Counted from the first letter of the stretch, positions 24,070 to 35,879 are shown. The stretch is 64,000 nucleotides of DNA from Anaspis maculata (GCA_949128115.1 OX421961.1:83125277-83189276), one strand, 5' to 3'. The notes: generated by a model from the letters alone, not told the origin. Numbers and translations: made by a program.

Positions 24070-25071
24070 ATGAATTCGTCAGATCTTCGGATTATCTCAA
24101 AACACCAACCTCAATGATGTCACTTGCGATCAGATGGAAGAAGCTGATAGCAGGATATTTCTCCATGTCATGGACATGGTAATTCTCGATACTGAAAACG
24201 TCCCCATTTCAAGTTCCGATACAGACGTCGTAGTCCTAGCGATCTCCTACAACTTCGACATAAAAAGCGTCGGCCTCGGGCAATTACGGATTCTCTATGG
24301 TACCTCCAAGCATTACAGACACCTAGCAATCCATTCAATTGCAGAAGCTCTTGGAGAGTCCAGATCCGTAGCTCAGCGTACATAGATTGTGATAGCGTTT
24401 CGTTTTTTAGTTGATAGAAAGACAAAAAGACAGGTGGAGTGCTTCGAAAGATATTTACATCCATGCATTCACACCTTTAGCTCGTCCTCCTGCACATCCT
24501 CTCACTGAGGATACACTGAAGACCTCGGAAGAAAACACGGTCCGCATGTATGGAGTGTGTGATCCTGAGTGTATCACTGTAGATCAGGTTCGCAAAAACC
24601 TATTCGCCACAGAGAATCGACCTTTGGCCCTGTGGTCCTCCGACATCTGGTGCCCTAGTACAGGATCCTCGACGAGCCGCTTACCAGGCTGGTCAGTTGT
24701 GGGGACAAGCCACGTCCACTAGCCAGTGTGACACAACTCCAGAAGGATTGGGTTGAGCACTCCAAAATGATAAGTGGGAACCAGTATGGTCTCAGTTATA
24801 GGAAGTGTGGAGTGCTTGTCATGCCTTGGACCGATGTGGCTGCAAGACTGGTTGCCAAACTATATATATATATATAGTTCTATATATATTATATATATAT
24901 AATCAAATTCCCTTCCACCGCAAGGTGTCGGGCTGCCAAACTATGCAATGTAAATGCAAAAGAAATCGGCCACCCTGCACTCTTAGTTGCAAGAGCTGTA
25001 AAGGAGGCTGCACCAACAAAAACTATGCCTTCAGTTTTTTTTATAAATTTGGAAGAAAGTATAGATACTAG
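24070..25071 (+). pseudogene. Transposase-like gene fossil (EEAD / SDTDV / Cys-rich tail)
   Basis: Pieces of one protein lie in order but in shifting frames. DQMEEADSRIFLHV and ENVPISSSDTDVVVLAIS come first, then YGTSKHYRHLAIHSIAEALGE at 24134-24385. CDSVSFF follows in another frame, then PPTSGALVQ...RAAYQAGQLWG (24637-24700). Last is a cysteine-rich tail (CGCKTGC, then CKCKRNRPPCTLSCKSC) at about 24838-25020, interrupted by an AT microsatellite. This order is typical of a large family of unnamed proteins in insects and cnidarians with a CXC-like tail. The acidic pattern EAD plus SxDTDV resembles PIN/XPG-type nuclease cores, which fits an Academ-type transposase by inference. The N-terminal half is missing and it is clearly dead. 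Confidence 0.65.
24861..24902. repeat. AT microsatellite
   Basis: Runs of TATATA with short interruptions, inserted between the two halves of the Cys-rich tail of the fossil gene. Confidence 0.9.
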
Positions 25072-25660
25072 AAGCCCCAATAATTACTTTTCAGTTCAGG
25101 ACTTGATCCTACGATTGGTTCAGCTGATCCAGGGAACAGTGTGCAACAAATTATTGCGAATAATATGTAACTGAATATTTCTTCATTAGTATAAATATTG
25201 AAAAAAATTGCCTTCTATGCTTCCTTCATTCAATAACTTCCTTCAGATATCTCGAATGTTATTTTAGATGAAGAAAACGTAAAGAGCGCCCCAAAATTGG
25301 TCGGTTTAGACACGCGACAAGCTTATTTTCAAATCAGATGAAATTTTGCTAAATAGGCGGCCATATTTCAAAAATGGCGCCCGAAAATGAAAAAATAACT
25401 GTATCTTGTGACGTACTTCATCTCTATCTTTCTTAACGATATTAAATTGTGTGGAATCGACACCAGAATTGTGAAAATCGGTCAATATTCAAAAAAGTTA
25501 CTTTTTTCAAGGAGGGCTCCCCCCCCCCCCGCTCTCCTAAGGGACCGATTTTCATGTGCTGCGGAAAAAAATGTTTGTTAGGGTCTAAGTAACAAATGTG
25601 CAAAGTGGCTTGCTTGTAACATCAAATGCCGTTTTTTTATGTGTACCTCGGCTACTATTA

Positions 25661-26508
25661 TATTCACCTTATTCGTAAATGAAATGCATCATGGGAAACG
25701 GGTCCCCACAGCGTAGGTAAAGTAGATAACTACTATATTGCATAGATGTCAGTTCGACTTCTTCCAGTCAAGTGTCGTATTTGAATTTGTCTTTACGAGC
25801 AGGGATCGTTTACGTTCCAAGTACACGCAGCTTTCCGAATTTTCTCTCATCTTCGTTATTTTGTCTTGTTATTGCTGCTGCTGTTGTAACCGGTTATTGT
25901 TATCGAATGTGGCTACTGCTAAATTACTGAGTTTGATTTGTTAATCCATGTTGTGAAATACCGACCTACCAATGGTGGGAGACGCAATCAGCAAAGGGAT
26001 ATACAAGGTGCTGTGTACCTGGCTCACGGACCTAGCTGCAAGTCGGACACAGCCGAAAGTCGAAATGTTTCAATTCACGCGTTCACCAAAGACGAAAGAA
26101 GAGAAAGGTCTGGGTAAAGCGCGTAGAAAAAGGAGTTGTGAAAAGGAGTCATGCCAGCCTACAAAATGCCACAAGGATTGCGGCGTACACTTCATTACAT
26201 CGGGGAAGAAAAGTTACGACGATAAACTGCCAAGGTTCGTCGTCTTGCTGGCTTCCACATTGCACCACTTCAGCGTTTCATAAGGGTACATCGCACCATC
26301 CAAGCTGATTCAAGCACTGGAGAGCCATTCCACTGGAGAATGACATGGGAATGACTGAAGAAACCACAAATTACAAACACTTGAATAATACCATAGTGAT
26401 GATAAATATTATTTTGTTTCTATGTCACTGGCGACGGGCGCGCTTTTGTTGTGTTGACATTATAAATAAAGTTGACATGAGAAAATCTGGTGCATTTTGG
26501 TTTGGGAC
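25661..26508. other. Element E interior between F and G
   Basis: Begins with TATTCACCTTATTCG, mirrored by CGAATAAGGTGAATA near 29617-29631 on the far side of G. This suggests a further inverted pair split by G. A plus-strand frame at 25972-26283 has a basic, Cys-containing stretch (KRSCEKESCQPTKCHKDCG) and may be transposon debris; no family recognised. Confidence 0.4.
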
Positions 26509-26511
26509 TCA

Positions 26512-29500
26512 TAGTGCAAGCGGTACACCAGGATTATTATAAAAAAGTGGCATTTGATGATACAAGCAAGCCACTTTGCATGATTGTTGTCTAAGCCCAT
26601 TAGAACAATTTGACCCGCAGTTCCTAAAAATTCATCCCTTAGGACCCGAGATTTGGGGAGGGGGAGGGAATACTATGAAAAAATACCAAACTTTTTCATC
26701 CAAACCTGCTGAGGCGTGTTTGGTGTCGAAACTATATAACTCAGACCTCTTCGATACAATGACAATGTCAAAACTCTCGTGCGGTCACCGGAAGTCGAGT
26801 TAAGTCGGCATCTTTGAAAATTAGAGCTGAAGGTCAAAATTACAAGATAAGCGTCAATTACCCATATGTTGGGTATCGATTCTTAGGTTTTCGGGGTCGC
26901 TGAAAACGTATGAAATGAAACAAAAACGATTGGGTACACCGTTCGCCCATATGATCTACCTATGGGCCCAGAAGTCAGGCAAGCGAAGAAAATCCTACAA
27001 ATTTTCGAAAATAGAAGTGAAATAATAAAGTGAAATAGCTTCAATCTGTACTTGGTGATGATGCTGTACCAGCTGTTCTATGTGAAATTCATGATGTTCA
27101 CCTGTGAGCTGTCAAAAATCCGAAATGGCGCCCATTTCAAACACTCAGGGGAATAATTTATCGTGATTTTCTTTAGGGAGCTCCTACGTGTCACTAGCTG
27201 AGCAGATGTTGTTCATCAGTGAACAACGACTAAGAAAGTTCCTTACACTGTTGGTGGTATCTTGCATCGTTTAAAAGATATCCGCCGCGAAACTGTTTCG
27301 GAACCGTTTTTGGACAATAGATTGAATACTTGATTAGGAGGAAAAACTTTGCATGTATAATTGAGATAACCGACCTCAAGATATTTGTTTTGTTTTATGT
27401 AGTCATGTTTTATGGTTTAGATTGCGTGATCTGTCATTCCTGGTATATGGAGGGTCACAAATCCAAGATTTCCGCCGCAGTAGGGTTATTCAGAAAATTT
27501 CATGCTAACTTTGTCCAAAAGCGGAGAGGGGGGCGGAAAAACTCAAACATAGAAGATCTACAAGCGATAGATTTGATGCACTTGATCCAAAGCGCAAAAT
27601 ATCTAGAATACAAAAGATCCAAAACGCAAAATATCTTTATTAAGTAACTACAAAAGATCCAAAGTACAAAAATCGACAGTACATAAAAGCTAAAATTTGA
27701 ACGATCTATAGCACAAGCCATACAATGTAGAAAACGTCGAAAATATAAATGGTTTTGAGTTTCCTCCCTTTTCTTCAAATCCACCAGATGAGCAAATTGC
27801 TTTGTTTGACTTACCAGTTGAGGAGTTGGCTTTTGACTCAAGTTGCCTCCTTTCCAAACCTACCAGAAGGAGTTGGTTTTTTGACTCAGACTCCTTCTTC
27901 CCAGACCCACCAGATGGAAATTACTTGATGATTCAGGTTTCCTTCATCTTTTGAGGCCCTCTAAATAATGTCTAGACTCTAGAGTCGTCGACTAAGTCTT
28001 GCTTAGTAAGTTTGAACAAAAAGACTAAACTCGAGTCAAAAAGCAGGAAGCAGCTCCTTATCTGGTGGACTTAACACCAACGGAGGAAACTGAAGTCAAA
28101 AGCATTTCCTGATCCAGTGGATCATTCACTATAAATAAATGAAATGGAATGAAATGAAATAAAATGAAGGAGGAAACTTGTGACCCTTTTGTATGTTTGG
28201 TGGTTTGTATTTATATTGTGGACTTTTTGTACCTATATTAGACATACTAGATTTACATCTTAGGTACTGTAACCTTTTGCATTTTAGATATTTCATTAGA
28301 CTTTTTGTAATTAAATCTTTTTTCCGCCACTCTATTTTCTCCTGTTCTCTGCAACAGTGCAACATTATTGAATAAAACGGTAGCAGAGCGAAAGATTTTT
28401 TCATTCGTTTTTATCATGTAGGTGTCATTTTTCAATTGAAATTTCACGTACATCTACTTTAGGTAGGTAGTTGGTTATATCTCTCAAATTATTAAAGGAA
28501 TGAAAATGTGAGGAACTCTTCAGAAATATATAAGTAATGTACAGGTGCGGTAGATATTTATTATTTATCCAAATCCAACAATAAAGTTGGTTGAAATTTT
28601 TAAACTTACAGAGGCAGTTGTAAGACTTACATAGACCAGAAATGACAAATCAGGCAAAATACATCATAAGACATGATTGCACGGAACAGACAAAATAAAT
28701 TTAAGTCGGTTAATTCAATTTTACATGCAAAGGTTTTCCTCCTATTCAAGTATTCAATCTATTGTGTAAAAACGGTTCCGAAACAGTTTCGCGTCGGATA
28801 TCTTTTGAACGATGCAAGATACCACCAATAGTGTAAGGAACTTTCTTAGTCGTTGTTCACTGATGAACAACATGCGCTTAGCTAGTGACACGTAGGAGCT
28901 CCTTCAAGAAAATCACGATAAATTATTCCCCTGGGTGTTTGAAATGGGCGCCATTTTGGATTTTTGACAGCTCACAGGTAAACATCATGAATTTCACATA
29001 GAACAGCTGGTACAGCATAATCACCAAGTACAGATTGAAGCTATTTCACATTATTATTTCACTTCTATTCTCGAAAATTTGTAGGATTTTTCTCGCTTGC
29101 CTGACTTCTGGGCCCATAGGTAGACCATATGGACGAACGGTGTACCCAATCGTTTTTGTTCCATTTCATACGTTTTCAGCGACCCCGAAAACCTAAGAAT
29201 CGATACCCAACATATGGGTAATTGACGCTTACTTTGTAATTTTGACCTTCAGCTCTAATTTTCAAAGATGACGACTTAACTCGACTTCCGGTGACCGCAC
29301 GAGAGTTTTGACGTTGTCATTGTATCGAGGAGGTTTGAGTTATATAGTTTTGACACCAAACACGCCTCAGCAGGTTTGGATGAGAAAGTTCGGTATTTTT
29401 TCATAGTATTCCCTCCCCCTCCCCAAATCTCGGGTCCTAAGGGATAAATTTTTAGGAACTGCGGGTTAAATTTTTCTAATGGGTTTAGACAACAAATATG

Positions 29501-29557
29501 CAAAGTGGCTTGCTTGTATCATCAAATGCCACTTTTTTTTGCGTACCGCTAGCACTA
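26512..29557. mobile_element. Element G, ~0.95-kb TIRs, duplication TCA
   Basis: Ends TAGTGCAAGCGGTACAC and GCGTACCGCTAGCACTA are inverted (15 of 17) and flanked by TCA (26509-26511, 29558-29560). Arms of about 0.95 kb (to ~27460 and from ~28615) stay highly similar, including CCGCAGTTCCTAAAAATT, TAGGACCCGAGATTTGGGG and GATCTACCTATGGGCCC. The 1.15-kb core is AT-rich with degenerate repeats (GATCCAAAACGCAAAATATC, CCACCAGATG phrases) and an ATGAA microsatellite. No transposase frame remains, so it would depend on an autonomous relative. Confidence 0.85.
28132..28169 (+). repeat. (ATGAA)n-like microsatellite
   Basis: Imperfect pentanucleotide run in the core of element G. Confidence 0.8.
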
Positions 29558-29639
29558 TCAATCCCCCCAGATATCTCCACTTCAACATATCGTCAAAAGA
29601 TGGCAGAGGAATTTCGAATAAGGTGAATACCCTCCATGC

Positions 29640-30335
29640 ACTCAACGAAGCCCAAAAAGATTTTTTTTCTGCTGGACCGTCCAACTTGCGGAATTTCGAT
29701 TTTACAGTAGGTTATACGCGAACCAATATTCAATCCAGGCTGCAGGCGCAGGCAGTTTGATTTTAGTGGAAAATATACCGAGCGTTCATTAATTAAATGG
29801 GTCAAGGGTGCCTGTGACTTTGAAAACATCTGTCGGAACTAGCATCGTTCATTTGATGTCTGTAATTTTTTGGTTATCGTAATTTGTCAAACCAGTCGCA
29901 GTTTTCGTTTTCGGAACATTTTAAATGTGGTTTTCACGGCAGGGCACAAAACCTACATGATCGAGGAGTATTTTCGAACTTGAAGTATTCTCGTGCACTT
30001 ATGGCAGATCAGAGATCAATAATATGGGACGTGACTTGTCAAAGTTTGACAAATTTATTACAAAAGGATTACGCTAGTTTCGACAGACGTTTTTGAATTC
30101 ACAGGCACCCTTGACCCATTTAATTTATGAACTCTCGGTACTTCCATGCCATGTTTTGTTGCAGTACTACAAAACGCAGAATCGTTAGGTATGAGTAGGT
30201 GGATTTTCCGCTGAAACCAAATCGCCTAACCTAGATCAAATTTATCTGACCGTCTCCCCTATTGAAAAATCAACAGGCCAAAAATTTGACGGCCCGGCAG
30301 AAAAGAAATCTTGTTGGGCTTTCTTGAACGTTTTC
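29640..30335. repeat. Degenerate inverted repeat around a MITE
   Basis: A left block near 29650-29690 (AGCCCAAAAAGATTTT...TCTGCTGGACCGTCC) is inverted near 30285-30325 (GACGGCCCGGCAG...AAATCTTGTTGGGC), with weaker pairing inward. The MITE at 29778-30138 lies between the arms. Part of the interior of element E. Confidence 0.6.
29778..30138. mobile_element. 361-bp foldback MITE, TA duplication
   Basis: Inverted ends CCGAGCGTTCAT...AAATGGGTCAAGGGTGCCTG pair almost fully with the right end, and TA flanks both sides (29776-29777, 30139-30140). TA duplication suggests mobilisation by a Tc1/mariner-type enzyme, but other families also use TA. Non-coding. Confidence 0.75.
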
Positions 30336-30908
30336 GAGTCATGTAGCGTAGAAATCACCAATAAAAGAGTTAGAGGTCTCTATTCCTGCGAACATTTTGA
30401 GTGAATATCCAGTGCGGACGTAGAAAAAAAGGCTCTTGGAAAAGGTGTACTGAAGACGTCACCACTTCTTTGGAAAACACCACTTCAAAAAAATTTTCTT
30501 CATAATTAGACTCACAGAATGCGACTTAGTTGGGAACGCAACAAAACACACGAATTTAACGTTTCCGGGCATACAAGAAAAAATAAAAGCAGTTTTTTTG
30601 ACCTCGGCCAAAGAATTTTTTTTCAAGTGTGAGGAATGGTACGGACACGACGACAATTGATGAAAAAATTTTCAATAGACTCGTAAGCTTCTTCTATGGC
30701 ACACATGACGATACTCAATGATCGTTTTGTGAAAGTTCTTGCATCTTGAAAATTTGGAGGGCCCCCATGGGCCCCCTAAAGGACGAAATATGGAGTGCTG
30801 CGGGTCAAATCGCTTGTTTTGGTATGAGGTACGGTCATCAAAATCTCGTTACTCTACTCCAAAATGCAGTATCGATGTGTTTTTAGATGTGTACCGCTTC
30901 CACTACAA

Positions 30909-30972
30909 ATTTTCCAACTCTTTATTCCGTGAACAGATTTCAACTATGTATTTGTTTTCAAGGAATAGATAA
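30909..30972 (+). pseudogene. Resumed 3' fragment of the frame split by element E
   Basis: After removing E and one copy of the 3-bp flank, the frame from 18704 continues here in phase for about 20 codons (includes NSLFREQIS) and ends at TAA 30970-30972. Agreement of phase across an 11.5-kb insertion supports the insertion model but does not prove a functional gene. Confidence 0.4.
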
Positions 30973-32329
30973 CTGGTTCTTGAACATTTTCCAACAATTT
31001 TTCTCCAATTTCCCGGAAATTTTCCTGCTGGAAATATAAAACCGGACTTAGATGATGGAGCTTGAAGTGGAGCCTAATTGACGATTTCCACAATACTGGA
31101 AATTCAAATTTTCCTGACAAAATTTTCAATTTCCTGCAAGTATTTTCAATCTTTCTCTCCAATTCTAACTTCCCACCCGAAGGGACACTTCGATCAAAGT
31201 CATTACTGACGTCTCTGGATACCGCCGGGATACTTAATATGCGATCGAGCAAATTAAACGGTTCTGACCGATCACAGGTCAAGAGGTACACCGGAATCAC
31301 CGGATATCCGGTATCCGGCCAAATCACTATCCGTTGCATCTCTAGCAAACGCCAATCTAATGCGTACGTGTCCACCATATAAAGTTGACCAATGGTTTTT
31401 CTCACTTGGCCGCCATCTTTGATCCGCCAAGGAATACATTTTTCCCGCGCGGTCGGAGCTGGGAATTCTACGGCTAAATCCCACCCAGATCGAGCACAAC
31501 AGAATGACGCGTGAAACTACTACACTACGAGCTTCCTCCGGTTCATGAAATTTAAAATTTTAACTTTTCACCTTCTATCGAATTATTCGAAAAATTAAAG
31601 CTATGGCAACCGCAAAAAAAAGTTTTAGGATAATTGTTGTTGAGAACACTTGTTAGGAAAATAACTATTTCAGCATAATCTTTCGACCAAATAATGTCAG
31701 TGACCGAAAATTTTGACTTTCGATGGCTTTTAAAAAGGAAAGAAATGAGCATTTGTCGTTTCCGACTCTTTCTGGAGTTACGACAATTTTAATTTGTCCA
31801 AAATTCTTTGGTGCTCTACTTCCTTGGTTGAGCGCTGTTGTGGGTAAGTACTAAGTACCGATTAATCGCAAAAAAATTAAAAATAGTAATCGTGTTGGGT
31901 GAGTAATTATTAGTTTTCCTTTTTGTTATTTATTGACAAAATGTTCCTTTGGAGGAAACAAGCCCACAGTATTATTCAACACTTACCGCTGGAGGGGTTT
32001 TGAAATGTGGTAACAGCAGTCCATTTTTAAACTCGGGTGCTTTCTGGAAAAAAAAAGGACACATTACTTATGAACGTTATAAAACATAGGCAGGTGGTTT
32101 TAGAAAAAGAAGGGTGATTTTAATATAACTGTATTAGTGTGTTGTATTTTATTATACACCTTATGATGATGCTTCTTCTTCTTAGGAACTTTCTCTTTTT
32201 CCATGTGATGATCCAAATTTGCGTCAGACTAATGGAACAAAACAGGAAAACATTAGGGATTATTGTCTATTGGAATATCTAAGTTCAAAGACTAATATTC
32301 AGTTCAACCGATGGAGTTGCCTTACTCAC
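30973..32329. other. Gene-free stretch, possible promoter-like motifs
   Basis: Overlapping frames on both strands (minus 30944-31405, plus 31062-31382) cancel each other as evidence. TATAAAG near 31377 and GGCCGCCATCTTTG (a YY1/Pho-like phrase) near 31409 lie close together, but such motifs also occur in dispersed repeats here. The stretch would be intron if the two minus-strand exons belong to a gene continuing to PDE8. Confidence 0.35.
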
Positions 32330-32769
32330 TCCTTCCTTTTTCTTCTTCAACTTTGCCAAAAACTGTTTCTCGATTCCTGTCTGAGCATCGACCATATAAA
32401 CACCATTTTCATTGACGAACACAGGAGCCAAAAATCCATCTGGTACTGACAAAACTGGAGTATCAAGGGGATTGTAGAGTGTGCTGTTAATAGCGGAGAT
32501 GTCAAGATCGGGCTTATCTTCCTGAGGCGGGGGTAAAAATGAAATCGGTTCGATTGCTTCAGGCTCGGGCTCGGGCTCGGGTTCATCTGCAACACCGCGG
32601 ATGAACATGTCCGAACTCAAGATGCCAGCTTGCCCAAGGTTTTGGTAGTGTTGTATGTCGTATTCTGGATCCAGGTTCAAGGCCGGCCTCTGCGGGATCT
32701 GAGCGTCCAAAGAAATGAGAGAGGCATTTTTGCCGATACGCCAACAAGGCAGGCATTTTCTTTTTCTTC
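32330..32769 (-). CDS. Candidate coding exon 2, unknown gene
   Basis: A 440-bp minus-strand exon with an acceptor (ACAAATGCCAG, AG at 32771-32770) and a strong donor (A|GTGAGTAAG at 32329). The frame begins phase 1 and ends phase 0. The product starts basic and Cys-containing (RKRKCLPCWRIGK), has a Glu-Pro repeat (EPEPEPEPEAIEP) and a conserved-looking C-terminal part (VPDGFLAPVFVNENGVYMVD, then KQFLAKLKKKKEG). I recognise no family. An exon ending at 36663 on the same strand ends in the matching phase. It is on the same strand as the PDE8 exon, and its phase-0 end would also fit that exon's start, but at least 22 kb separates them. Confidence 0.5.
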
Positions 32770-32945
32770 CTGGCATTTGTAGGCCTTACAGGTAGATGAG
32801 GTGTTGTTGATGGTGATGAGGATCCAAGAGCAGAATGGGTGCTAGTAATATTATGACATCGTATTTGACGTGTTTCGAGCGACAGCGAATTTCATCGTAT
32901 CTGTCTAATTTGCGTCAAACCTTTTCGTTGCCTGCGAGGTTGTAT

Positions 32946-34465
32946 TAGGCCAGGCGGTAGGTCATTCTGGATAGAAAAAATTCCGACCAAAGCTTTTATG
33001 GTGTCAAACTCTTCGTAAGGTCAGTAGGTATCTACCACTGAGTTTCCGCCCAGAAAAGAGTTGTGCTGATTCCTCCACATCTGTCCAAAGGTAAAGGATG
33101 TCTTGAAGGTGCAAAAAGACCTGTTAAACCCCCGTATTTTTTCATTTTATTTGCCTCAATGCAAACGTACAATTCTAACGCAAACATTGGAAGCATTTGT
33201 CATCATCTTTGTGCCAGTCTTAATGTCGAAAAAAAATATTTCTTTGTGCAGGTCAGATAAATCACATTTAATTGTTTTTCCACACTAGAAAACGATGGAG
33301 CAACATGTATTTTGGATGTTTTCTGATAACTTGTACTTACTGAACCCATTCATGGCGTTAAAATTTCAATAACAGCATTTTTGAAGATGTTGCCCGCTAA
33401 GAAGTGAATAATTTTTACCCGCCTGTTCAGCAGCAGTTTTTTCAATTTTACCAAACACCGTTCTTGAAAATTTTTCAGGGAATGACAAGCTGGAACTGTT
33501 TTCTGATGATATTATATCTGGCTTAACCGCGGCACGCTTTTTGAAAGTGTAGGAAACTGATTTCTTTTTGAGCGGTTCTATTTTACCCGTGTGCGGCCGT
33601 GCCTACTTGACATAAACCGGACTGATTACACAAGCTTGGAAATGTACTCATTTCCAGCTTTAAAACACGACCATCAATGATAAAATAATATATAATTTCT
33701 TCATAAATCAATGTACAAAGTCTTGATAATAATGGTCGCGTTTTAAAGCTGTAAAAGAGTACATTTCTAAGCTCGTGTAATCAGTCCGGTCTATGTCAAG
33801 TAGGCACGGCCGCACGCTGGTGAAACAGGACCTCTCGAAAAGAAATCAGTTTTTTAGACTTTCAAGTGCGTGCCGCGGTTAAGCCAGGCACGATATCGTT
33901 AGAGGAGAGTTTGAGCTTTTCATTCCTTATGAAATTTTCGCAAACGGTGTTTGGTAAAATTGAAACAATTGCTGCTGAACAGGCGGGTGAAAATTATTTA
34001 CTTTTTTGCTGGCAACATCTTCAAAAATGCTGTTGTTGAAATTTTAATGCCATTTAATGGGCTCAATGGATACGAGTTATTGGAAAACATACAAAACATG
34101 ATGCTCCATCGTTTTCTTGTGTGGAAAAACGGTTAAATGTGATTTATCAGACCCGCACAAAGAAATCTTTTTTTTCAACTGTAAGACTGGCACAGAGATG
34201 ACAGATGCTTCCAATGTTTGCCTAAGAGTTGTACGTTTACATTCAGGCAAATATAACGAAAAAGTACGAAGGTTTAACAGGTCTTTTTGCACTTTTGAGG
34301 CATCCTTTACTTTCGCGCAGATGTGGAGGAATCAGCACAACTCGTTTTTGGGCGGAAACTCAGTGGTAGATAACTACTGACCTTACGAAGAGTTTGACAC
34401 CATAAAAGCTTTGGTTGGAGATTTTTCCAGAATGTAGTGATTTTACCGACATACCGCCTGGCCTA
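32946..34465. mobile_element. Palindromic element H, duplication TAT
   Basis: Ends TAGGCCAGGCGGTA and TACCGCCTGGCCTA are perfectly inverted and flanked by TAT (32943-32945, 34466-34468). Arms of ~0.7 kb pair along their length (AACTCTTCGTAAGGTCAGTA, CGGAAACTCAGTGGTAGAT, ACTTGACATAAACCGG), meeting near 33700. No transposase. The GCGGTA block near the end echoes the AGCGGTAC of elements E and G. Confidence 0.85.
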
Positions 34466-34468
34466 TAT

Positions 34469-35105
34469 CACAGAACAGCAATTCTGTTAATATAGTTATA
34501 CCATCCTTGAGTTAAACAGAGGAGATATGTACCCAATGTGCACATTGGTGGCACAATTGTGTTCATGGGTAAATTTCCACTCTGTGGAATGGAACTGTTT
34601 CGGTTTGGTGAAGAGCAGAGTGTGGTAAAGAACCTGGTAATGAAAACTACTTCGGGGAGCCTATTTGTAAAATACCTACCCTTATTTATTTTTATTCCAA
34701 AATCGACAATTCTACCAACTTTTCCGTCTAACAAAAGAAACTTTTGAAACATTGGTTTTGGTAATAAGAAAAACCGACATGAAGAAAATTTTGATAAGCG
34801 TTACACTGACGGTCATCAATCTTTGAACATTGAAATACCGACATTAATTTCTTGTGGTAAATGGGCAACTCAATTTTGCGTATGTCACAACCGTCAGATT
34901 GCATTACTCTCTACTGAAACCCAGCTTAAGACATGGGTTCTAGTTGGAGTTGGACTCTTCCACAAACAGTTTCCCAAAATCACTTTGAATAACGGGAATA
35001 TTGTCTGGCGAAGTTCCAACCACTGAACCCCCATATCTCCAAAAATTAACGTCATTTTTTTCAATACTTTTACTTCTGAGACACCCTGCATTTTTTTTTC
35101 GTCTT
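34469..35105. other. Gene-free stretch
   Basis: Short overlapping frames only; nothing recognised. Part of the predicted intron between the two minus-strand exons. Confidence 0.4.
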
Positions 35106-35484
35106 ATGGGTGCGGCGTAGCAAACATTTGAAATTGAGATATCTCGAAAAGTACTGGCCCCATTTCAACCAAATAAGCACCAAATTGAAGAGAAATGGAT
35201 GCATTTTTATGTGTGTGTACCCGAGTTGCTCAAATTTGTCTTGACAATTCATAGCGGCCAGTTAAAGTAAAAACGTAAAAATCGGACATATTAAATCACA
35301 CAACAAAAGTGGCTATTTTCATGTTCAAATGTTGAAAAATGATAGTCTATTGAATACATTGAACTAAAATGCACTGAAAACTTAAAAATGTAACCTTTCC
35401 TTTTTAATTTGATGCTAATTTGGTGAATATGGGGCCAGTGCTTTTCCAGATATCTCAATTTTAAATGTGTCTGTCGCACCTTGT
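35106..35484. mobile_element. Foldback MITE
   Basis: GGGTGCGGCGTAG...AAATTGAGATATCTCGAAAAG on the left pairs with CTTTTCCAGATATCTCAATTT...CTGTCGCACC on the right. The spacer is near 35280-35300. Ends resemble other CACCCTGTAT-type repeats here; TA at both sides may be a target duplication. Non-coding. Confidence 0.7.
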
Positions 35485-35714
35485 ATTTTTTTTTTTTTGG
35501 TTTCCTGCATCAACTGCTGGGTTATTAGCAGGCTTTTTTTCTGTAACTATAACAACGAACGACGGCACAACGTGTAGATAACAGTTTTTGGAACTGTGGG
35601 GGATTTTCAGTATGGTTTCGTTTTCGATGGCTTTTCCGTTTCATCCCTTTTCCCGGGGCATCACCGCACAATAGTAGATGCCCCAGTACTAAGGAACGCA
35701 TGAAAAAGTCCATC

Positions 35715-35794
35715 TGGCCCGGTGCGGATTTGAACCCGAGACCTCCACCTTTGAAAGCGGGGCCGAGCTCACCGTGCTACCGACCGCGTTTACC
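35715..35794 (-). repeat. tRNA-derived sequence just upstream of a gag fossil
   Basis: Read on the minus strand it has an A-box-like GGTAGCACGGTGAG, an anticodon-like region CTTTCAAAG, a perfect B box (GGTTCAAATCC) and a 3' GGGCCA. The acceptor and T stems do not pair properly, so it is not a functional tRNA. It may be a SINE head. Because it starts TGG on the plus strand just before gag, it may instead be an extended primer-binding site. Confidence 0.6.
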
Positions 35795-35879
35795 ATGTAT
35801 TACAACCAACAAAATAGTAAGTTTCAGGACTCGGTTCAGGACGTGAATCTCATCTGACCACCTGCCGGTGAAAAGGTTA

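Larger units (their letters stand above)
23134..25657 (+). mobile_element. Element F with decayed transposase-like gene, duplication TTA
   Basis: Ends TAGTAGCCGAGGCACAC and GTGTACCTCGGCTACTA match at 16 of 17 positions and are flanked by TTA (23131-23133, 25658-25660). Inverted arms of ~410 bp (to about 23545, and from about 25255) include GGCATTTGATGTTACAAGC, TTTTTTCCGCAGCACATG, CGGTCCCTTAGG and a G/C homopolymer stretch. The interior carries an AT repeat, a short TAT microsatellite near 23739 and the gene fossil described next. Subterminal sequence is shared with element G, so F and G are one family. Confidence 0.85.
19384..30905. mobile_element. Foldback element E, host of nested insertions
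   Basis: The ends TAGTGGGAGCGGTACGC (left) and GTGTACCGCTTCCACTA (right) are inverted. Arms at 19384-19945 and about 30340-30905 stay similar throughout, including GGGGGCCC around 19505/30775, a GAAGAAGCTTACGGG block and GTGACGTCTTCAGTAC. Flanks are CAT (19381-19383) and CAA (30906-30908), an imperfect 3-bp duplication. Subterminal CCGCAGCAC...TCCCTTAGG is shared with elements F and G, so E belongs to their family. Between the arms lie MITEs, palindrome D and elements F and G, which inflate it to 11.5 kb. Confidence 0.75.

Noticed and set aside
30944..31405. 153-codon minus-strand frame
   Set aside because: Overlaps a 106-codon plus-strand frame of equal quality; no recognised domain on either strand.
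31370..31450. Promoter call from TATAAAG plus GGCCGCCATCTTTG
   Set aside because: Similar GCCGCCAT phrases occur in several dispersed repeats in the window, so the motif alone is weak.
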